DNA from: an uncultured Pseudokineococcus sp. | GTDB taxonomy: Bacteria; Actinomycetota; Actinomycetes; Actinomycetales; Quadrisphaeraceae | Length of the DNA: 64,000 nt | Direction: 5' to 3' | NCBI RefSeq assembly: GCF_947495735.1 | Contig: NZ_CANMAA010000009.1 | Location: 96,028 to 160,027 of the forward strand | Shown: in pieces, positions 53,820 through 63,866 of the stretch | Layout: each line of letters starts with the position of its first letter | Numbering within the stretch: position 1 is the stretch's first letter | The notes under the pieces: generated by a model | The model's database searches: none | Told to the model about the DNA's origin: nothing | Seen by the model: the letters and a program-made list of their open reading frames with translations, nothing else | Program-made: the position numbers and the translations under genes

Positions 53820-54161
53820 CTACAGCCGGCGTTCCTCGGACCGGCGACGGGTGACGGCCGAGGCGAAGAGCGCGGCCCCGCCGAGGATCACCACGACGGT
53901 GCCGAGGAGGATCGGCAGCACCAGCCCCGTGCCCGTCTCGTCCCGGACGACCATCTCGCCCGTGGGGCTGGACGGGGTCACGGCCGGCGTGGGCGACGGC
54001 GAGGGAGCGGCCGGGGGCGCGGCGGCTGCCCGGCTCGTCCCGAGAGGGGCCGCCGTCGAGCCCGAGGGGCTCGGGAGCGGGGAGCCCAGGAGCACGGCTC
54101 CGGCGACCAGCAGGGCTCCGAGGAGGAGCAGGGCGCGGCGGGCGAGCGGGGCGGCGGGCAC
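53820..54161 (-). CDS. Small exported protein with C-terminal membrane helix
   Basis: 113-residue protein with an N-terminal signal/anchor (RRALLLLGALLVAGAVLLG), a ~45-residue Pro/Ser/Thr/Ala-rich low-complexity stretch, and a C-terminal helix (TGLVLPILLGTVVVILGGAALFASAV) ending RRRSEERRL, the layout of a cell-wall-spanning membrane protein. The GTG at 54161 is chosen over the one at 54167 because a TAGCCT box (54169-54174) lies exactly 7 nt before it. Located directly after the STPK gene (67 bp). Function unknown. Confidence 0.6.
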   Translation of the reverse strand: MPAAPLARRALLLLGALLVAGAVLLGSPLPSPSGSTAAPLGTSRAAAAPPAAPSPSPTPAVTPSSPTGEMVVRDETGTGLVLPILLGTVVVILGGAALFASAVTRRRSEERRL

Positions 54162-54168
54162 GTCCACG

Positions 54169-54174
54169 AGGCTA
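54169..54174 (-). promoter_or_regulatory. -10 box (TAGCCT) deciding start at 54161
   Basis: TAGCCT on the minus strand is only 1 nt from the first GTG (54167) but 7 nt from the second (54161), so the second is the likely leaderless start. Confidence 0.45.
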
Positions 54175-54228
54175 CGTCGCGTCCCTGGGCGCTCCCGGGG
54201 ACGGGGAGCGAGGAGTCGCCCGGGGGCC

Positions 54229-56370
54229 TCAGAGGTCGAGCGGCGGGCTCGGCAGCGGGCTCCAGTCCGGCGCGGTGCCGCTCACGGCCAGCCACACGGC
54301 GGCGAGGACCACGAGCAGGCCCGCGACGACGAGCACCGTGCCGACCACCCCTCGGGGGGCGGCCCGGCTCACGACGACGGAGCCGCGGCGCAGCCGCGCG
54401 CCCCCCGGGCCCCACCAGGCGGTGACGACGCCGGCCGCCCCGCCGGCCGCGAGGGAGACCGGGTCGCCCGGCACGACCGAGGCGTCGGCGAGCAGCACGC
54501 CGGTGAGGAAGACGACGGCGGCGGCCACCGCGAGCGGCAGCAGCAGGGAGAGGACGCCGGTCACGAGCCCCGCGAGCAGGGGCAGCGGCGAGCGCAGCAC
54601 CGCCAGGGGGACGTCACCGCGCCGCGGCCCGAGGAGCTCGCGGCGGCGGAGCACCCAGCGGTGGCTGCGCTCGACGGTGCGGGCGAGCACCACCACGACG
54701 AGCCCGACGAGGACGCCGACGACCGGGGCGAGCGCGGTCGTGCCCACCAGCGCCGCCGCCCAGGCCGCCCGGAGCCCCGGGCGGTCGGGGCGGCGGGGCA
54801 CCACGGCCGGCGCCGCGCCGTGCGGCGCAGACGCCCCGGGGCCCGGCGGCCAGTCCCCGGCGCCGCCGCGCCCGAGGTGCCACTCCGCGGGCTGGGAGCC
54901 CCCGGCGCCCCACGGGTCCTGCGGGACGTGCCGCTGCGGGACCGTCGCCGCCCGCTGGTCGAGGTGGTGCGGCGCGGGGTGCTCGGCGACGGGCTGGGCG
55001 TAGGACTCCGCCGACCGCGCGACGTACGGGTCCCCCCAGGGCCCGTCGCCCCGCAGTCCCGAGGGCTGCTCCCACCGCAGTCCCGACGGCTCCTCGCGCC
55101 GCGGCAGCGCGCTCGTCGCGCCCACGTGCAGCGCGGAGGTGGGCTCGTCGTGCCCCTCGCGGGCGGAGCGGTCCCGGGACGACGCCGCGGGGGGCAGCGC
55201 CGACGTGGCCTGCTCGTCGGCGGACCAGCGGCCGCCCTCCCGGTCGTCGAGCCCGTCGTCCAGGTCGTCGTCGTCCGGCTCGCCGTCGTCCGGTGCGCCG
55301 TCGTCCAGCTGGTCGTCCGCGTCGTCGACCCGACCGACCGCGGGGACGACGGTCGTGGCCGCGTCGTCGCCGCGCGGCGCGTCCCTGGCGCCTCCTGCCG
55401 GGGTCGCCTCGTGCTCGTCCGGGGCCGGCGCCCCCTCGACCCCGGCTGGCGCCGCCGGCGCGGCGGCCATGTCGTCGTCGAGCCCGGTCCCGGCCATGCG
55501 CGCCAGGGCCGACGTGGCGGCGGCGTCGCCGACGGAGGCGCCCGCCCGGTCGGGGGCGCCGGCCCGCGCGGAGGCGGCCAGGTCCTGCACCGCGCGGCGC
55601 AGCCAGCCCTCCCGGGGGCGCGCGTCGACGTCGGTCGAGAGGGCGGCGGTGAGCACGGGCACGAGCGGGGCGGGCACGCCCTCGAGGTCGGCCGCACCGC
55701 GGCGGACCCGGTCCAGGACGACGGGCCACGGGCCGCGGCCGAAGGGCGGGCGCCCCGTGGCCGCGAAGGCGGTGGTCGCCGCCCAGCCCCACCAGTCGGC
55801 CGCCGGACCCACCTCCGCGCCCTCGACCAGCTCCGGCGCCAGGTACCCGGGCGTCCCCATCACCAGGTCGGCGCTCGTGAGCCGCGGGTCGTCGGCGACC
55901 TTGGCGATCCCGAAGTCGATGACGACCGGGTCGCCGTCCAGCATCAGCACGTTCGCGGGCTTGAGGTCCCGGTGGACGACGCCCGCGTCGTGCACGGCCG
56001 CGAGCGCCTGGCCGAGGCCGTCGGCGAGGCGGGCCAGGGCGGCGGGGGCCAGGGGCCCCTCCTCGCGCACGTGCTCCTCGAGGCTGCGCCCGGGCACGAA
56101 CTGGGTGACCACGTAGGGCTGCGGCCCGTCGGGGTCGGCGTCGAGCACCTCGGCGACGAGGCGGTGGCGCACCCGCTGCAGGACGGCGACCTCGCGGCGC
56201 AGCCGCTCGCGCGCCGAGGGGTCGCCCGCGATGTGGGGCCTCAGCACCTTCACGGCGACGGCGCGGTCGGTGGGGTCGAGGGCCAGGTGCACCACACCCA
56301 TGCCGCCCTCGCCGATCTGCTGCACCAGCCGGTAGGGCCCCAGCCGCGCCCCCGGACCCCGCTGCTCCAC
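54229..56370 (-). CDS. Ser/Thr protein kinase with polytopic membrane C-terminus
   Basis: 713 residues. Residues ~10-270 form an STPK: IGEGGMGVVHLAL glycine loop, VAVKVLRPH with catalytic-site Lys, HRDLKPANVLM, VIDFGIAKV and GTPGYLAPELVEG. Then ~220 residues of low-complexity acidic/Pro/Ala linker, partly repetitive (SALPRREEPSGLRWEQPSGLR). The last ~180 residues contain five or six hydrophobic helices and no PASTA or other extracellular sensor domain, unlike PknB. The GTG at 56370 has a GGGAGGG site. Divergent from otsA across 332 bp; no dedicated phosphatase is adjacent. Its signal is unknown. Confidence 0.87.
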   Translation of the reverse strand: MEQRGPGARLGPYRLVQQIGEGGMGVVHLALDPTDRAVAVKVLRPHIAGDPSARERLRREVAVLQRVRHRLVAEVLDADPDGPQPYVVTQFVPGRSLEEHVREEGPLAPAALARLADGLGQALAAVHDAGVVHRDLKPANVLMLDGDPVVIDFGIAKVADDPRLTSADLVMGTPGYLAPELVEGAEVGPAADWWGWAATTAFAATGRPPFGRGPWPVVLDRVRRGAADLEGVPAPLVPVLTAALSTDVDARPREGWLRRAVQDLAASARAGAPDRAGASVGDAAATSALARMAGTGLDDDMAAAPAAPAGVEGAPAPDEHEATPAGGARDAPRGDDAATTVVPAVGRVDDADDQLDDGAPDDGEPDDDDLDDGLDDREGGRWSADEQATSALPPAASSRDRSAREGHDEPTSALHVGATSALPRREEPSGLRWEQPSGLRGDGPWGDPYVARSAESYAQPVAEHPAPHHLDQRAATVPQRHVPQDPWGAGGSQPAEWHLGRGGAGDWPPGPGASAPHGAAPAVVPRRPDRPGLRAAWAAALVGTTALAPVVGVLVGLVVVVLARTVERSHRWVLRRRELLGPRRGDVPLAVLRSPLPLLAGLVTGVLSLLLPLAVAAAVVFLTGVLLADASVVPGDPVSLAAGGAAGVVTAWWGPGGARLRRGSVVVSRAAPRGVVGTVLVVAGLLVVLAAVWLAVSGTAPDWSPLPSPPLDL

Positions 56371-56702
56371 GCACGCCCTCCCCACCCGGCCGCGACCTGG
56401 CCGGCCGCGGCGCCGTCACCGGCCCGCCACGGTACGGGCTCGGGCTGCGGGAGCCGTGCGCGCGCGCGAGACCGGTGGGCGGACGACGACGCGTCCCTCT
56501 CGACGTCCGCGCGGGCACGGGGACCGGGCCGCAGGACGACCGGCTCGCGCCCGTCCCGCCGCCGCGCAGCGCGGCCGCGGCGGGATGCCGACGACGGGGT
56601 CCGGGCAGTAGGTTCGAGCGCAGTCGCCAGACACGAGCGGGGCCGGCCCCACCGGCGCCGCTGCGCGCCCCGCGGCGCGCACCACGACCCCAGGAGGCCC
56701 CG
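56371..56702. promoter_or_regulatory. Divergent gap between STPK and otsA
   Basis: 332 bp without a gene. Candidate -10 boxes are TACCGT on the minus strand (56429-56434, for the kinase) and TAGGTT on the plus strand (56609-56614, for otsA). No operator is evident. Confidence 0.3.
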
Positions 56703-58325
56703 GTGCCCAGCGCGCGAACGGACCAGCAGGAGCCCGCGACCGCCGGTGCCGGGCTCCCCGACGGCCTCCCCGACGACGTGCCGGAGGCCGCCGCGGACGA
56801 CCTGCCCACCCCGGTGGAGCGGACCCCCGTCCCGGCCGACGGGTACGACGTCGTCGTCGTGGCGAACCGCCTGGCCGTGGACCGCGACGGCACCGGCCAG
56901 GACGGGAAGCCGCGCTGGAAGCGCTCGCCCGGCGGGCTCGTCACCGCCCTCGAGCCGGTCATGCAGTCCCAGGACGGCGCCTGGGTCGGGTGGCCCGGCG
57001 CTCCCAGCGACGCCGAGGACGCCGTCAGCGAGCCGTTCGACTGGGGCGGCATGCACCTGGTGCCGGTGGGCCTGTCGGCCGAGGAGGTCCAGGGCTTCTA
57101 CGAGGGCTTCTCCAACGGCACGCTGTGGCCGCTCTACCACGACGTCATCGTGGCCCCGGAGTACCACCGCAACTGGTGGGAGGACTACGTCGCCGTCAAC
57201 GAGCGCTTCGCGGCGGCGGCGGCGGCGGTGGCCTCCGAGGGGGCCGTGGTGTGGGTGCAGGACTACCAGCTGCAGCTGGTGCCGGCGATGCTGCGCGCCG
57301 CGCGCCCCGACCTGAGCATCGGCTTCTTCAACCACATCCCCTTCCCGCCGTACGAGATCTTCGCGCAGCTGCCCTGGCGCCGGCAGGTGCTCGAGGGCCT
57401 GCTGGGCGCCGACCTGCTCGGCTTCCAGCGGCCCTCGGACGCGCAGAACTTCCTGCGCGCGTGCCGCCGCTCGCTGCAGCTCGTGCCCCGCCAGCAGGCC
57501 GTCGAGGTCCAGGACCCGACCGGGGGGCGGCGCCGCGTGCGCGCCACGGCCTTCCCCATCTCGATCGACGCGGCGGCGATGGACGAGCTCGCGCGCAGCC
57601 CCGAGGTGCGCGAGCGAGCCCGCCAGATCCGGGCCGACCTCGGCGACCCGGACACGGTCGTCCTCGGCGTGGACCGCCTCGACTACACCAAGGGCATCGG
57701 CCACCGGATCAAGGCCTTCGCGGAGCTGCTCGACGACGGCCTCCTGCGCGCCGACGAGACCGTCCTGGTCCAGGTGGCCACCCCGAGCCGCGAGCGCGTC
57801 GAGCAGTACCGGCTGCTGCGCGAGGACATCGAGCTGCAGGTCGGGCGCGTCAACGGCGACCACGGCACGCTCGGGCACTCGGTCGTGCAGTACCTGCACC
57901 ACAGCTACGGGCGCGAGGAGATGGCCGCGCTCTTCCAGGTGGCCGACGTCATGCTCGTGACGAGCCTGCGCGACGGCATGAACCTCGTCGCCAAGGAGTA
58001 CGTCGCCGCCCGCCACGACGAGCGCGGCGCGCTGGTGCTGTCGGAGTTCACGGGCGCCGCCGACGAGCTGGGCCAGGCCCTGCACGTCAACCCGCACGAC
58101 ATCGACGGGCTGAAGGCCGCGGTCGTCCAGGCCGTCGTGATGGCGCCGCAGGAGCAGCGCCGCCGGATGCGCTCGATGCGCCGGCGCGTCTTCGAGCACG
58201 ACGTCCAGCGCTGGGCCCGCGACTTCCTGCGGGCGCTGCGGCCGGACGTGGGCGCCGAGGTCCCCGAGGGCGGCGAGGCCGCCCCGGACGCCGACGCCCC
58301 GGCGGCCCAGGAGGGATCGTCGTGA
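56703..58325 (+). CDS. otsA: Trehalose-6-phosphate synthase (GT20)
   Basis: 540-residue glycosyltransferase joining UDP/ADP-glucose and glucose-6-phosphate to trehalose-6-phosphate. A ~50-residue variable N-terminus precedes VVVVANRLAVDRDG, then SPGGLVTALEPV, WVGWPG, VWVQDYQLQLVP, FFNHIPFPPYEIF, GVDRLDYTKGIGHRI and TSLRDGMNLVAKEYVA. An acidic Ala/Pro tail follows residue ~510. GTG 56703 has an AGGAGG site. The stop overlaps the otsB start (GTGA), so synthesis and dephosphorylation are coupled. Trehalose serves as a stress protectant. Confidence 0.96.
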   Translation: MPSARTDQQEPATAGAGLPDGLPDDVPEAAADDLPTPVERTPVPADGYDVVVVANRLAVDRDGTGQDGKPRWKRSPGGLVTALEPVMQSQDGAWVGWPGAPSDAEDAVSEPFDWGGMHLVPVGLSAEEVQGFYEGFSNGTLWPLYHDVIVAPEYHRNWWEDYVAVNERFAAAAAAVASEGAVVWVQDYQLQLVPAMLRAARPDLSIGFFNHIPFPPYEIFAQLPWRRQVLEGLLGADLLGFQRPSDAQNFLRACRRSLQLVPRQQAVEVQDPTGGRRRVRATAFPISIDAAAMDELARSPEVRERARQIRADLGDPDTVVLGVDRLDYTKGIGHRIKAFAELLDDGLLRADETVLVQVATPSRERVEQYRLLREDIELQVGRVNGDHGTLGHSVVQYLHHSYGREEMAALFQVADVMLVTSLRDGMNLVAKEYVAARHDERGALVLSEFTGAADELGQALHVNPHDIDGLKAAVVQAVVMAPQEQRRRMRSMRRRVFEHDVQRWARDFLRALRPDVGAEVPEGGEAAPDADAPAAQEGSS

Positions 58326-59125
58326 CGACGCCGCCCCCCGCCCCCCTGGACGGTGCCCTGGTCCTGGCGCTGGACGCCCTCGCCGCGTCGCCGCGCCCGC
58401 TCGTCGCACTGGACTTCGACGGGGTCCTGGCTCCCCTCGTCGACGACCGCGACGCCGCGCGACCGCTGGAGCGCTCGGCGGCCGCGGTGGCGGCGCTGGC
58501 CGCCCTCGAGGGCGAGCGCGCCCTCGAGGTCGCGCTCGTCTCCGGCCGCCCGCTGGACTCCCTCGTCCGGCTCGCCGGGCCGCCCGACCGGGCGGGCCTG
58601 GTCGGCAGCCACGGCGCGGAGGTGCGCCTGCCCGGCGCGGACGACACGAGCGCGCCGCTGGACGCCGCGCAGCAGGCCCTCCTCGGCGACGTCGTCGACC
58701 GGGTGGCCGCCGTCGTGGCCGAGCACCCGGGGACCGACCTGGAGACCAAGCCCGCCGGCGCCGTGCTGCACACCCGCCGCGCGGACGTCGCCACGGCCTC
58801 CGCCGCCCAGCGCGCCGTGCACGACGGCCCGGGGCGGCTGCCCGGCGTGCGCGCCCTGCGCGGCAAGGACGTCGTCGAGCTCGCCGTGCTCGACGTCGAC
58901 AAGGGCCGGTCGGTGCAGATGCTGCGCGAGGCCGTCGCCGCGTCCGCCGTCCTGTACGTCGGTGACGACGTCACGGACGAGCACGCCTTCGCCGTCCTGG
59001 ACGGCGCGGCCGGTGACGTGGGCGTCAAGGTCGGCCCGGGCGCCACGGCCGCGGGCTTCCGCGTGGCCGGCCCCGAGGCGGTCAGCGCGCTCCTCGAGCA
59101 CCTCCTGCGGGCGCGTCGGGCCTGA
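58322..59125 (+). CDS. otsB: Trehalose-6-phosphate phosphatase
   Basis: 267-residue HAD-type phosphatase releasing trehalose. HAD motif I is VALDFDGVLAPLVDD, motif II the Ser of LVSGRPLDSL, the cap begins with VGSHGAEVRLPG, motif III Lys is in KDVVELAV / DKGRSVQML, and motif IV is YVGDDVTDEHAF. GTG 58322 overlaps the otsA stop. A hairpin at 59140-59163 may end the transcript. Confidence 0.95.
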   Translation: MTTPPPAPLDGALVLALDALAASPRPLVALDFDGVLAPLVDDRDAARPLERSAAAVAALAALEGERALEVALVSGRPLDSLVRLAGPPDRAGLVGSHGAEVRLPGADDTSAPLDAAQQALLGDVVDRVAAVVAEHPGTDLETKPAGAVLHTRRADVATASAAQRAVHDGPGRLPGVRALRGKDVVELAVLDVDKGRSVQMLREAVAASAVLYVGDDVTDEHAFAVLDGAAGDVGVKVGPGATAAGFRVAGPEAVSALLEHLLRARRA

Positions 59126-59139
59126 GCCCGGTCCCCGGA

Positions 59140-59163
59140 CGGGCGCCTCACGGCGGGCGCCCG
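59140..59163 (+). terminator. Hairpin after otsB
   Basis: An 8-bp CGGGCGCC/GGCGCCCG stem with 8-nt loop, 15 nt after the otsB stop. Moderate strength, no T-tract. Confidence 0.45.
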
Positions 59164-59283
59164 CCCGGTTCGCCCGGGGATGCGGGGGCCGGCGGCGAGC
59201 GCCAGGGTGGAGGCGGTCGAGCACCGGCCCCGTCGGGCCAGCGGGCCCGGCGACGTCCCTCCGCGAACCAGAGGAGACCTCCC

Positions 59284-60123
59284 GTGAGCCAGCCCCCCCA
59301 GCAGCAGACGCCCCCCGGCTCGAGCGCCGAGCTCGACCCGCAGCCCGACCACGGCGAGGAGAGCTACCGCGGCTCCGGGCGCCTCGCCGGCAAGGTGGCC
59401 CTGATCACCGGCGCCGACAGCGGCATCGGCCGGGCGGTCGCCATCGCCTACGCCCGCGAGGGCGCCGACGTCGCCGTCTCCTACCTCGACGAGCACGAGG
59501 ACGCCCGGGAGACGGCCCGCTGGGTCGAGGAGGCCGGCCGGAAGGTCGTCCTGCTGCCGGGCGACCTCGCCTCCCCCCAGCACTGCCGCGACGTCGTCGC
59601 CCGGACGGTCTCCGAGCTGGGGAAGCTGGACGTCCTGGTCAACAACGCCGCCTTCCAGATGTCGCACGAGACGCTCGAGGAGATCCCGGACGAGGAGTGG
59701 GACCACACGCTCGCCGTGAACCTCAGCGCCCTCTTCCACGTCACGAAGGCCGCGCTGCCCCACCTCGGCGAGGGCGCCTCGATCATCAACAGCTCGTCGG
59801 TGAACTCCGACAACCCGAGCCCGCAGCTGCTGCCCTACGCGGGCACGAAGGCGGCCATCGCCAACATCTCGGCCAGCCTGGCGCAGATGCTCGCCGAGCG
59901 GGGCATCCGCGTGAACAGCGTCGCCCCGGGCCCGGTGTGGACCCCGCTCATCCCGGCGACGATGCCGGCCGAGGCGGTCGAGACCTTCGGCCAGCAGGTG
60001 CCGATGGGCCGTCCGGCGCAGCCCGCCGAGTGCGCGCCCGTCTACGTCATGCTCGCGGGCGACGAGGCCAGCTACGTCTCCGGCGCCCGCATCGCCGTGA
60101 CCGGCGGCAAGCCGATCCTCTGA
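59284..60123 (+). CDS. SDR of the general-stress-protein-39 (YdaD/YhxC) type
   Basis: 279-residue SDR with the extra ~35-residue hydrophilic N-terminus (PDHGEESYRGSGRLAGKVALIT) that marks the GSP39/YghA group. It has GADSGIGRAVAIAYAREGADV, VNNAAFQ, Ser in INSSSVNSDNPS, YAGTKAAIAN with Tyr/Lys, and VNSVAPGPVWTPLIP. GTG 59284 has a GAGGAGA site. Homologues belong to general stress regulons, matching the adjacent trehalose genes; the substrate is unknown. Confidence 0.9.
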   Translation: MSQPPQQQTPPGSSAELDPQPDHGEESYRGSGRLAGKVALITGADSGIGRAVAIAYAREGADVAVSYLDEHEDARETARWVEEAGRKVVLLPGDLASPQHCRDVVARTVSELGKLDVLVNNAAFQMSHETLEEIPDEEWDHTLAVNLSALFHVTKAALPHLGEGASIINSSSVNSDNPSPQLLPYAGTKAAIANISASLAQMLAERGIRVNSVAPGPVWTPLIPATMPAEAVETFGQQVPMGRPAQPAECAPVYVMLAGDEASYVSGARIAVTGGKPIL

Positions 60124-60516
60124 CGCCCTCCCCGACCGCCCCTCCCCCGGCGCCACCGGCCCGGGGGCGGGAGCGGCCCGGTGACGCCCCCACGTCCGGG
60201 TGACCGGGTGCCCCCACCGGGCGCCCTGGCACGAGCTCGTCGTGAGGCGCCCCGCGGGCCCCTCCCGTGGTGCATGATGAGCCCGCACGGCGACGCTGCC
60301 GTCCGTCCCTGGTGGACTGCACGGCGTCGTGCCCGCCCGGCACCACCGCCTCGAGGTCGAGGCGCCCGCCGGACCGGTCGCGGTCGCGCGCTCGGAGCAG
60401 AGCCGCGCAGCCGCACACCACTGCGCACCACGGCACCGAGGGCACCCGCTCCGCAGGTCGCCGCCAACCCCTACGACGGATCGTCCGGCACGTACCTGCC
60501 GGTGGGAGGACACACC
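60124..60516. other. 393-bp gap upstream of msiK
   Basis: No supported gene. Contains a GC-rich inverted-repeat-prone segment after the SDR stop (60135-60215), a CATGAT word (60273-60278) that could be a -10 box, and a long putative leader to the GGGAGGA ribosome binding site at 60504-60510. Confidence 0.3.
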
Positions 60517-61587
<1,071 letters not shown>

Positions 61588-61612
61588 GCCGAGCGCGGCC
61601 GTCGCCGCACCA

Positions 61613-61647
61613 GGAGGGGCCGGTCCGCTCGTCGGGCCGGCCCCTCC
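61613..61647 (+). terminator. Hairpin terminator after msiK
   Basis: An 11-bp GGAGGGGCCGG stem (61613-61623) pairing with 61637-61647 around a 13-nt loop, 26 nt after the msiK stop. Confidence 0.65.
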
Positions 61648-61662
61648 GCCGCGTCGGGAGCC

Positions 61663-61693
61663 GTCCGCGCCCGCCCTCCCGGCGGGCGCGGAC
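61663..61693 (+). terminator. Second hairpin after msiK
   Basis: A perfect 13-bp stem (61663-61675 with 61681-61693) and 5-nt loop directly after the first hairpin; the pair probably act together as a terminator. Confidence 0.6.
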
Positions 61694-61769
61694 GCTCGCC
61701 GTGCGCGACCACCCGACCAGGACGCCGAGGGCGTCCCGTCCCCGTCCGAAGCAGTGGGAGGATCCCGCC

Positions 61770-63011
61770 ATGGCCGGCCTGCAGATCACCGCCGCGGCAC
61801 CCGACCCGGCGCTGCTCGACCTCCCGTGGGAGCTGCCGCTCGAGGAGTGGCCGGCCAGCCGCATCGCCGCCCTCCCGCGAGGCATCTCGCGCCACGTGGT
61901 GCGCTTCGTGCGGATGTCCGACCAGGTCATCGCCATCAAGGAGATCTCCGAGCACGTCGCCCGCCGCGAGTACCAGATGCTGCGGATGCTGGGGCGGCTC
62001 GACGTCCCCTCCGTGCACCCGGTCGCAGTGATCTCCGGTCGTGAGGGGCGGGACGGCGAGCCGCTCGAGGCGGCGCTCGTCACGCGCCACCTGCAGTTCT
62101 CGCTTCCCTACCGCGCCCTGTTCAGCCAGGTGCTGCGCCCGGACACCGCGACGCGCGCCATCGACGCCCTCGCCGTGCTCCTGGTGCGCCTGCACCTCAC
62201 CGGCTTCTACTGGGGCGACGTCTCGTTGTCCAACACCCTGTTCCGCCGGGACGCGGGCGCCTTCGCCGCCTACCTCGTCGACGCCGAGACCGGCGAGCTG
62301 CACCAGGAGCTCTCCACCGGCCAGCGCGAGTACGACCTCGAGGTGGCCCGCGTGAACATCGCCGGCGAGCTCATGGACCTGCAGGCCGGCGAGCTGCTCG
62401 AGATCGACGTCGACCCCCTGTCGATCAGCGAGCACATCATGAGCCGCTACCGCTCCCTGTGGGTCGAGCTCACCGAGACCGAGTCCTTCGAGTCGGGCGA
62501 CCGCTGGCGGGTGGCCGCGCGCATCGAGCGCCTCAACGACCTCGGCTTCGACGTCGACGAGCTCTCCATCTCCACCGACCTCGACGGCACCCGGGTCAGC
62601 ATCCAGCCCAAGGTCGTCGACGCCGGCCACCACAGCCGCCGGCTCCTGCGCCTCACCGGCATCGACGCGCAGGAGAACCAGGCGCGCCGGCTGCTCAACG
62701 ACCTCGACGGCTACGGCGCGGCCACCGACCAGCAGAACGAGGACGAGGAGATCGTCGCCCACGAGTGGGTGAGCTCGGTGTTCGAGCCGGTGGTGCGCGC
62801 CGTCCCCCGCGACCTGCGCCGCAAGCTCGAGCCGGCCGAGGTCTTCCACGAGGTCCTCGAGCACCGCTGGTTCATGAGCGAGCAGCAGCGCCGCGACGTC
62901 CCGCTCCTGGAGGCCGTCGGCGCCTACGTCGCCGGCGTCCTGGTGCACCGCCGCGACGAGGCCGCCTTCCTCGGGCAGGACACCTCGCCGCTGGACTCCG
63001 TCGAGAGCTGA
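61770..63011 (+). CDS. DUF4032 / lipopolysaccharide-kinase-like protein
   Basis: 413-residue soluble protein. The N-terminal half looks like a divergent kinase fold: QVIAIKEISEHVARREYQML (Lys and Glu), LHLTGFYWGDVSLSNTLFRRD in place of the HxDxxxxN catalytic loop, and YLVDAETGELH as the metal-binding strand. The C-terminal half (DUF4032) is helical and acidic (DQQNEDEEIVAHEWV). It is a widely conserved actinobacterial gene often beside sugar ABC ATPases, as here after msiK. Substrate unknown; it may phosphorylate a small molecule or be a pseudokinase. The ATG at 61770 has GGGAGGA upstream. Confidence 0.85.
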   Translation: MAGLQITAAAPDPALLDLPWELPLEEWPASRIAALPRGISRHVVRFVRMSDQVIAIKEISEHVARREYQMLRMLGRLDVPSVHPVAVISGREGRDGEPLEAALVTRHLQFSLPYRALFSQVLRPDTATRAIDALAVLLVRLHLTGFYWGDVSLSNTLFRRDAGAFAAYLVDAETGELHQELSTGQREYDLEVARVNIAGELMDLQAGELLEIDVDPLSISEHIMSRYRSLWVELTETESFESGDRWRVAARIERLNDLGFDVDELSISTDLDGTRVSIQPKVVDAGHHSRRLLRLTGIDAQENQARRLLNDLDGYGAATDQQNEDEEIVAHEWVSSVFEPVVRAVPRDLRRKLEPAEVFHEVLEHRWFMSEQQRRDVPLLEAVGAYVAGVLVHRRDEAAFLGQDTSPLDSVES

Positions 63012-63162
63012 GTCGCCGGGTCCTCGGGTCAGCGCCGGGCCCGGGCTGGAGCTGTGGCTGGGACGGGTGGGGCGGGAGCCTCTGGGGGCACTGCCTCCGC
63101 GCTGCAGGCCAGCGCAGCCGGGTGTGGTGATGATCTGCATGACGCGTCCCCCGGTGCGCGAG

Positions 63163-63168
63163 CATGAT
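63163..63168 (+). promoter_or_regulatory. -10 box (CATGAT) of leaderless membrane-protein gene
   Basis: CATGAT, 6 nt, then ATG at 63175; no ribosome binding site. Confidence 0.42.
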
Positions 63169-63174
63169 CCGTCC

Positions 63175-63660
63175 ATGAGCACGGATGCGGCCCCGCCGAC
63201 CCGCCCGCCCCGACGACTCACGCAGGGGCTGCTCCTCGTGGTGGCGCTGACCGCAGCCGGCCTCCTGGCGGTGATGGTCTGGACCGGGATGTGGACGCAG
63301 GGCGCGTGGAGCGCGGGGAGCCTGCTGTTCAGCGTGGGCCTCACGGCCTTCAACCTCGCCCCCTTCGCGGCGATGGCGGCCGTGGTGGTCCTCGTCGCCC
63401 GCGTCCTCCAGCGAGGAGCGCCGGCGGCCGCGCTCGGGGTGGTGGCGCTGGCCGCCCTCACCGCCGTGCTGCTGGTCTCGTTCGTCACGAGCGAGTCCTC
63501 GACCGCAGGCCTGCTCTTCCTCTTCCTGCCGGTCTACCTGGGACTGGTCGCCCTCGTCACGCTCGCGCTGGCCGCGGTCCTGCACCGGGTCCTCCAGCGG
63601 CGGGCGCAGCGGCGCGAGGCGCCCGACGACGGGCCGCCGCACGAGGCGGCGCGAGCCTGA
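63175..63660 (+). CDS. Small four-helix membrane protein of unknown function
   Basis: 161 residues with four hydrophobic segments (GLLLVVALTAAGLLAVMV, FSVGLTAFNLAPFAAMAAVV, LGVVALAALTAVLLVSFV, LLFLFLPVYLGLVALVTLAL) and a basic, Arg-rich C-terminal tail. I recognise no family. The ATG at 63175 is preferred because of the CATGAT box; upstream in-frame codons give non-hydrophobic noise. Confidence 0.65.
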   Translation: MSTDAAPPTRPPRRLTQGLLLVVALTAAGLLAVMVWTGMWTQGAWSAGSLLFSVGLTAFNLAPFAAMAAVVVLVARVLQRGAPAAALGVVALAALTAVLLVSFVTSESSTAGLLFLFLPVYLGLVALVTLALAAVLHRVLQRRAQRREAPDDGPPHEAARA

Positions 63661-63687
63661 CGGGATCCCGGCACCGCGACCACCCGC

Positions 63688-63762
63688 CAGGACCCGCGTC
63701 CGAGGTCAGGACCGGCAGGACCCGCGTCCGAGGTCAGGACCGACAGGACCCGCGTCCGAGGT
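63688..63762 (+). repeat. Three tandem copies of a 28-bp repeat
   Basis: Unit starts are 63688, 63716 and 63744; the first two are near-identical, the third is cut short after CAGGACCCGCGTCCGAGGT. Located just after the last gene. Function unknown; it is followed by a perfect 10-bp hairpin. Confidence 0.75.
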
Positions 63763-63814
63763 GCGCCCGCGGCGGGCGGGGTGGGCGGCCCGCGGGGCAC
63801 GTGAGCCGAGCAGA

Positions 63815-63840
63815 TGCCGCGGGGCGGAGACCCCGCGGCA
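63815..63840 (+). terminator. Hairpin near window end
   Basis: A perfect 10-bp stem (TGCCGCGGGG, 63815-63824, pairing with 63831-63840) with 6-nt loop, downstream of the small membrane-protein gene. Confidence 0.5.
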
Positions 63841-63866
63841 GCGCGGAGGCAGTGCCCCGCGGGACC

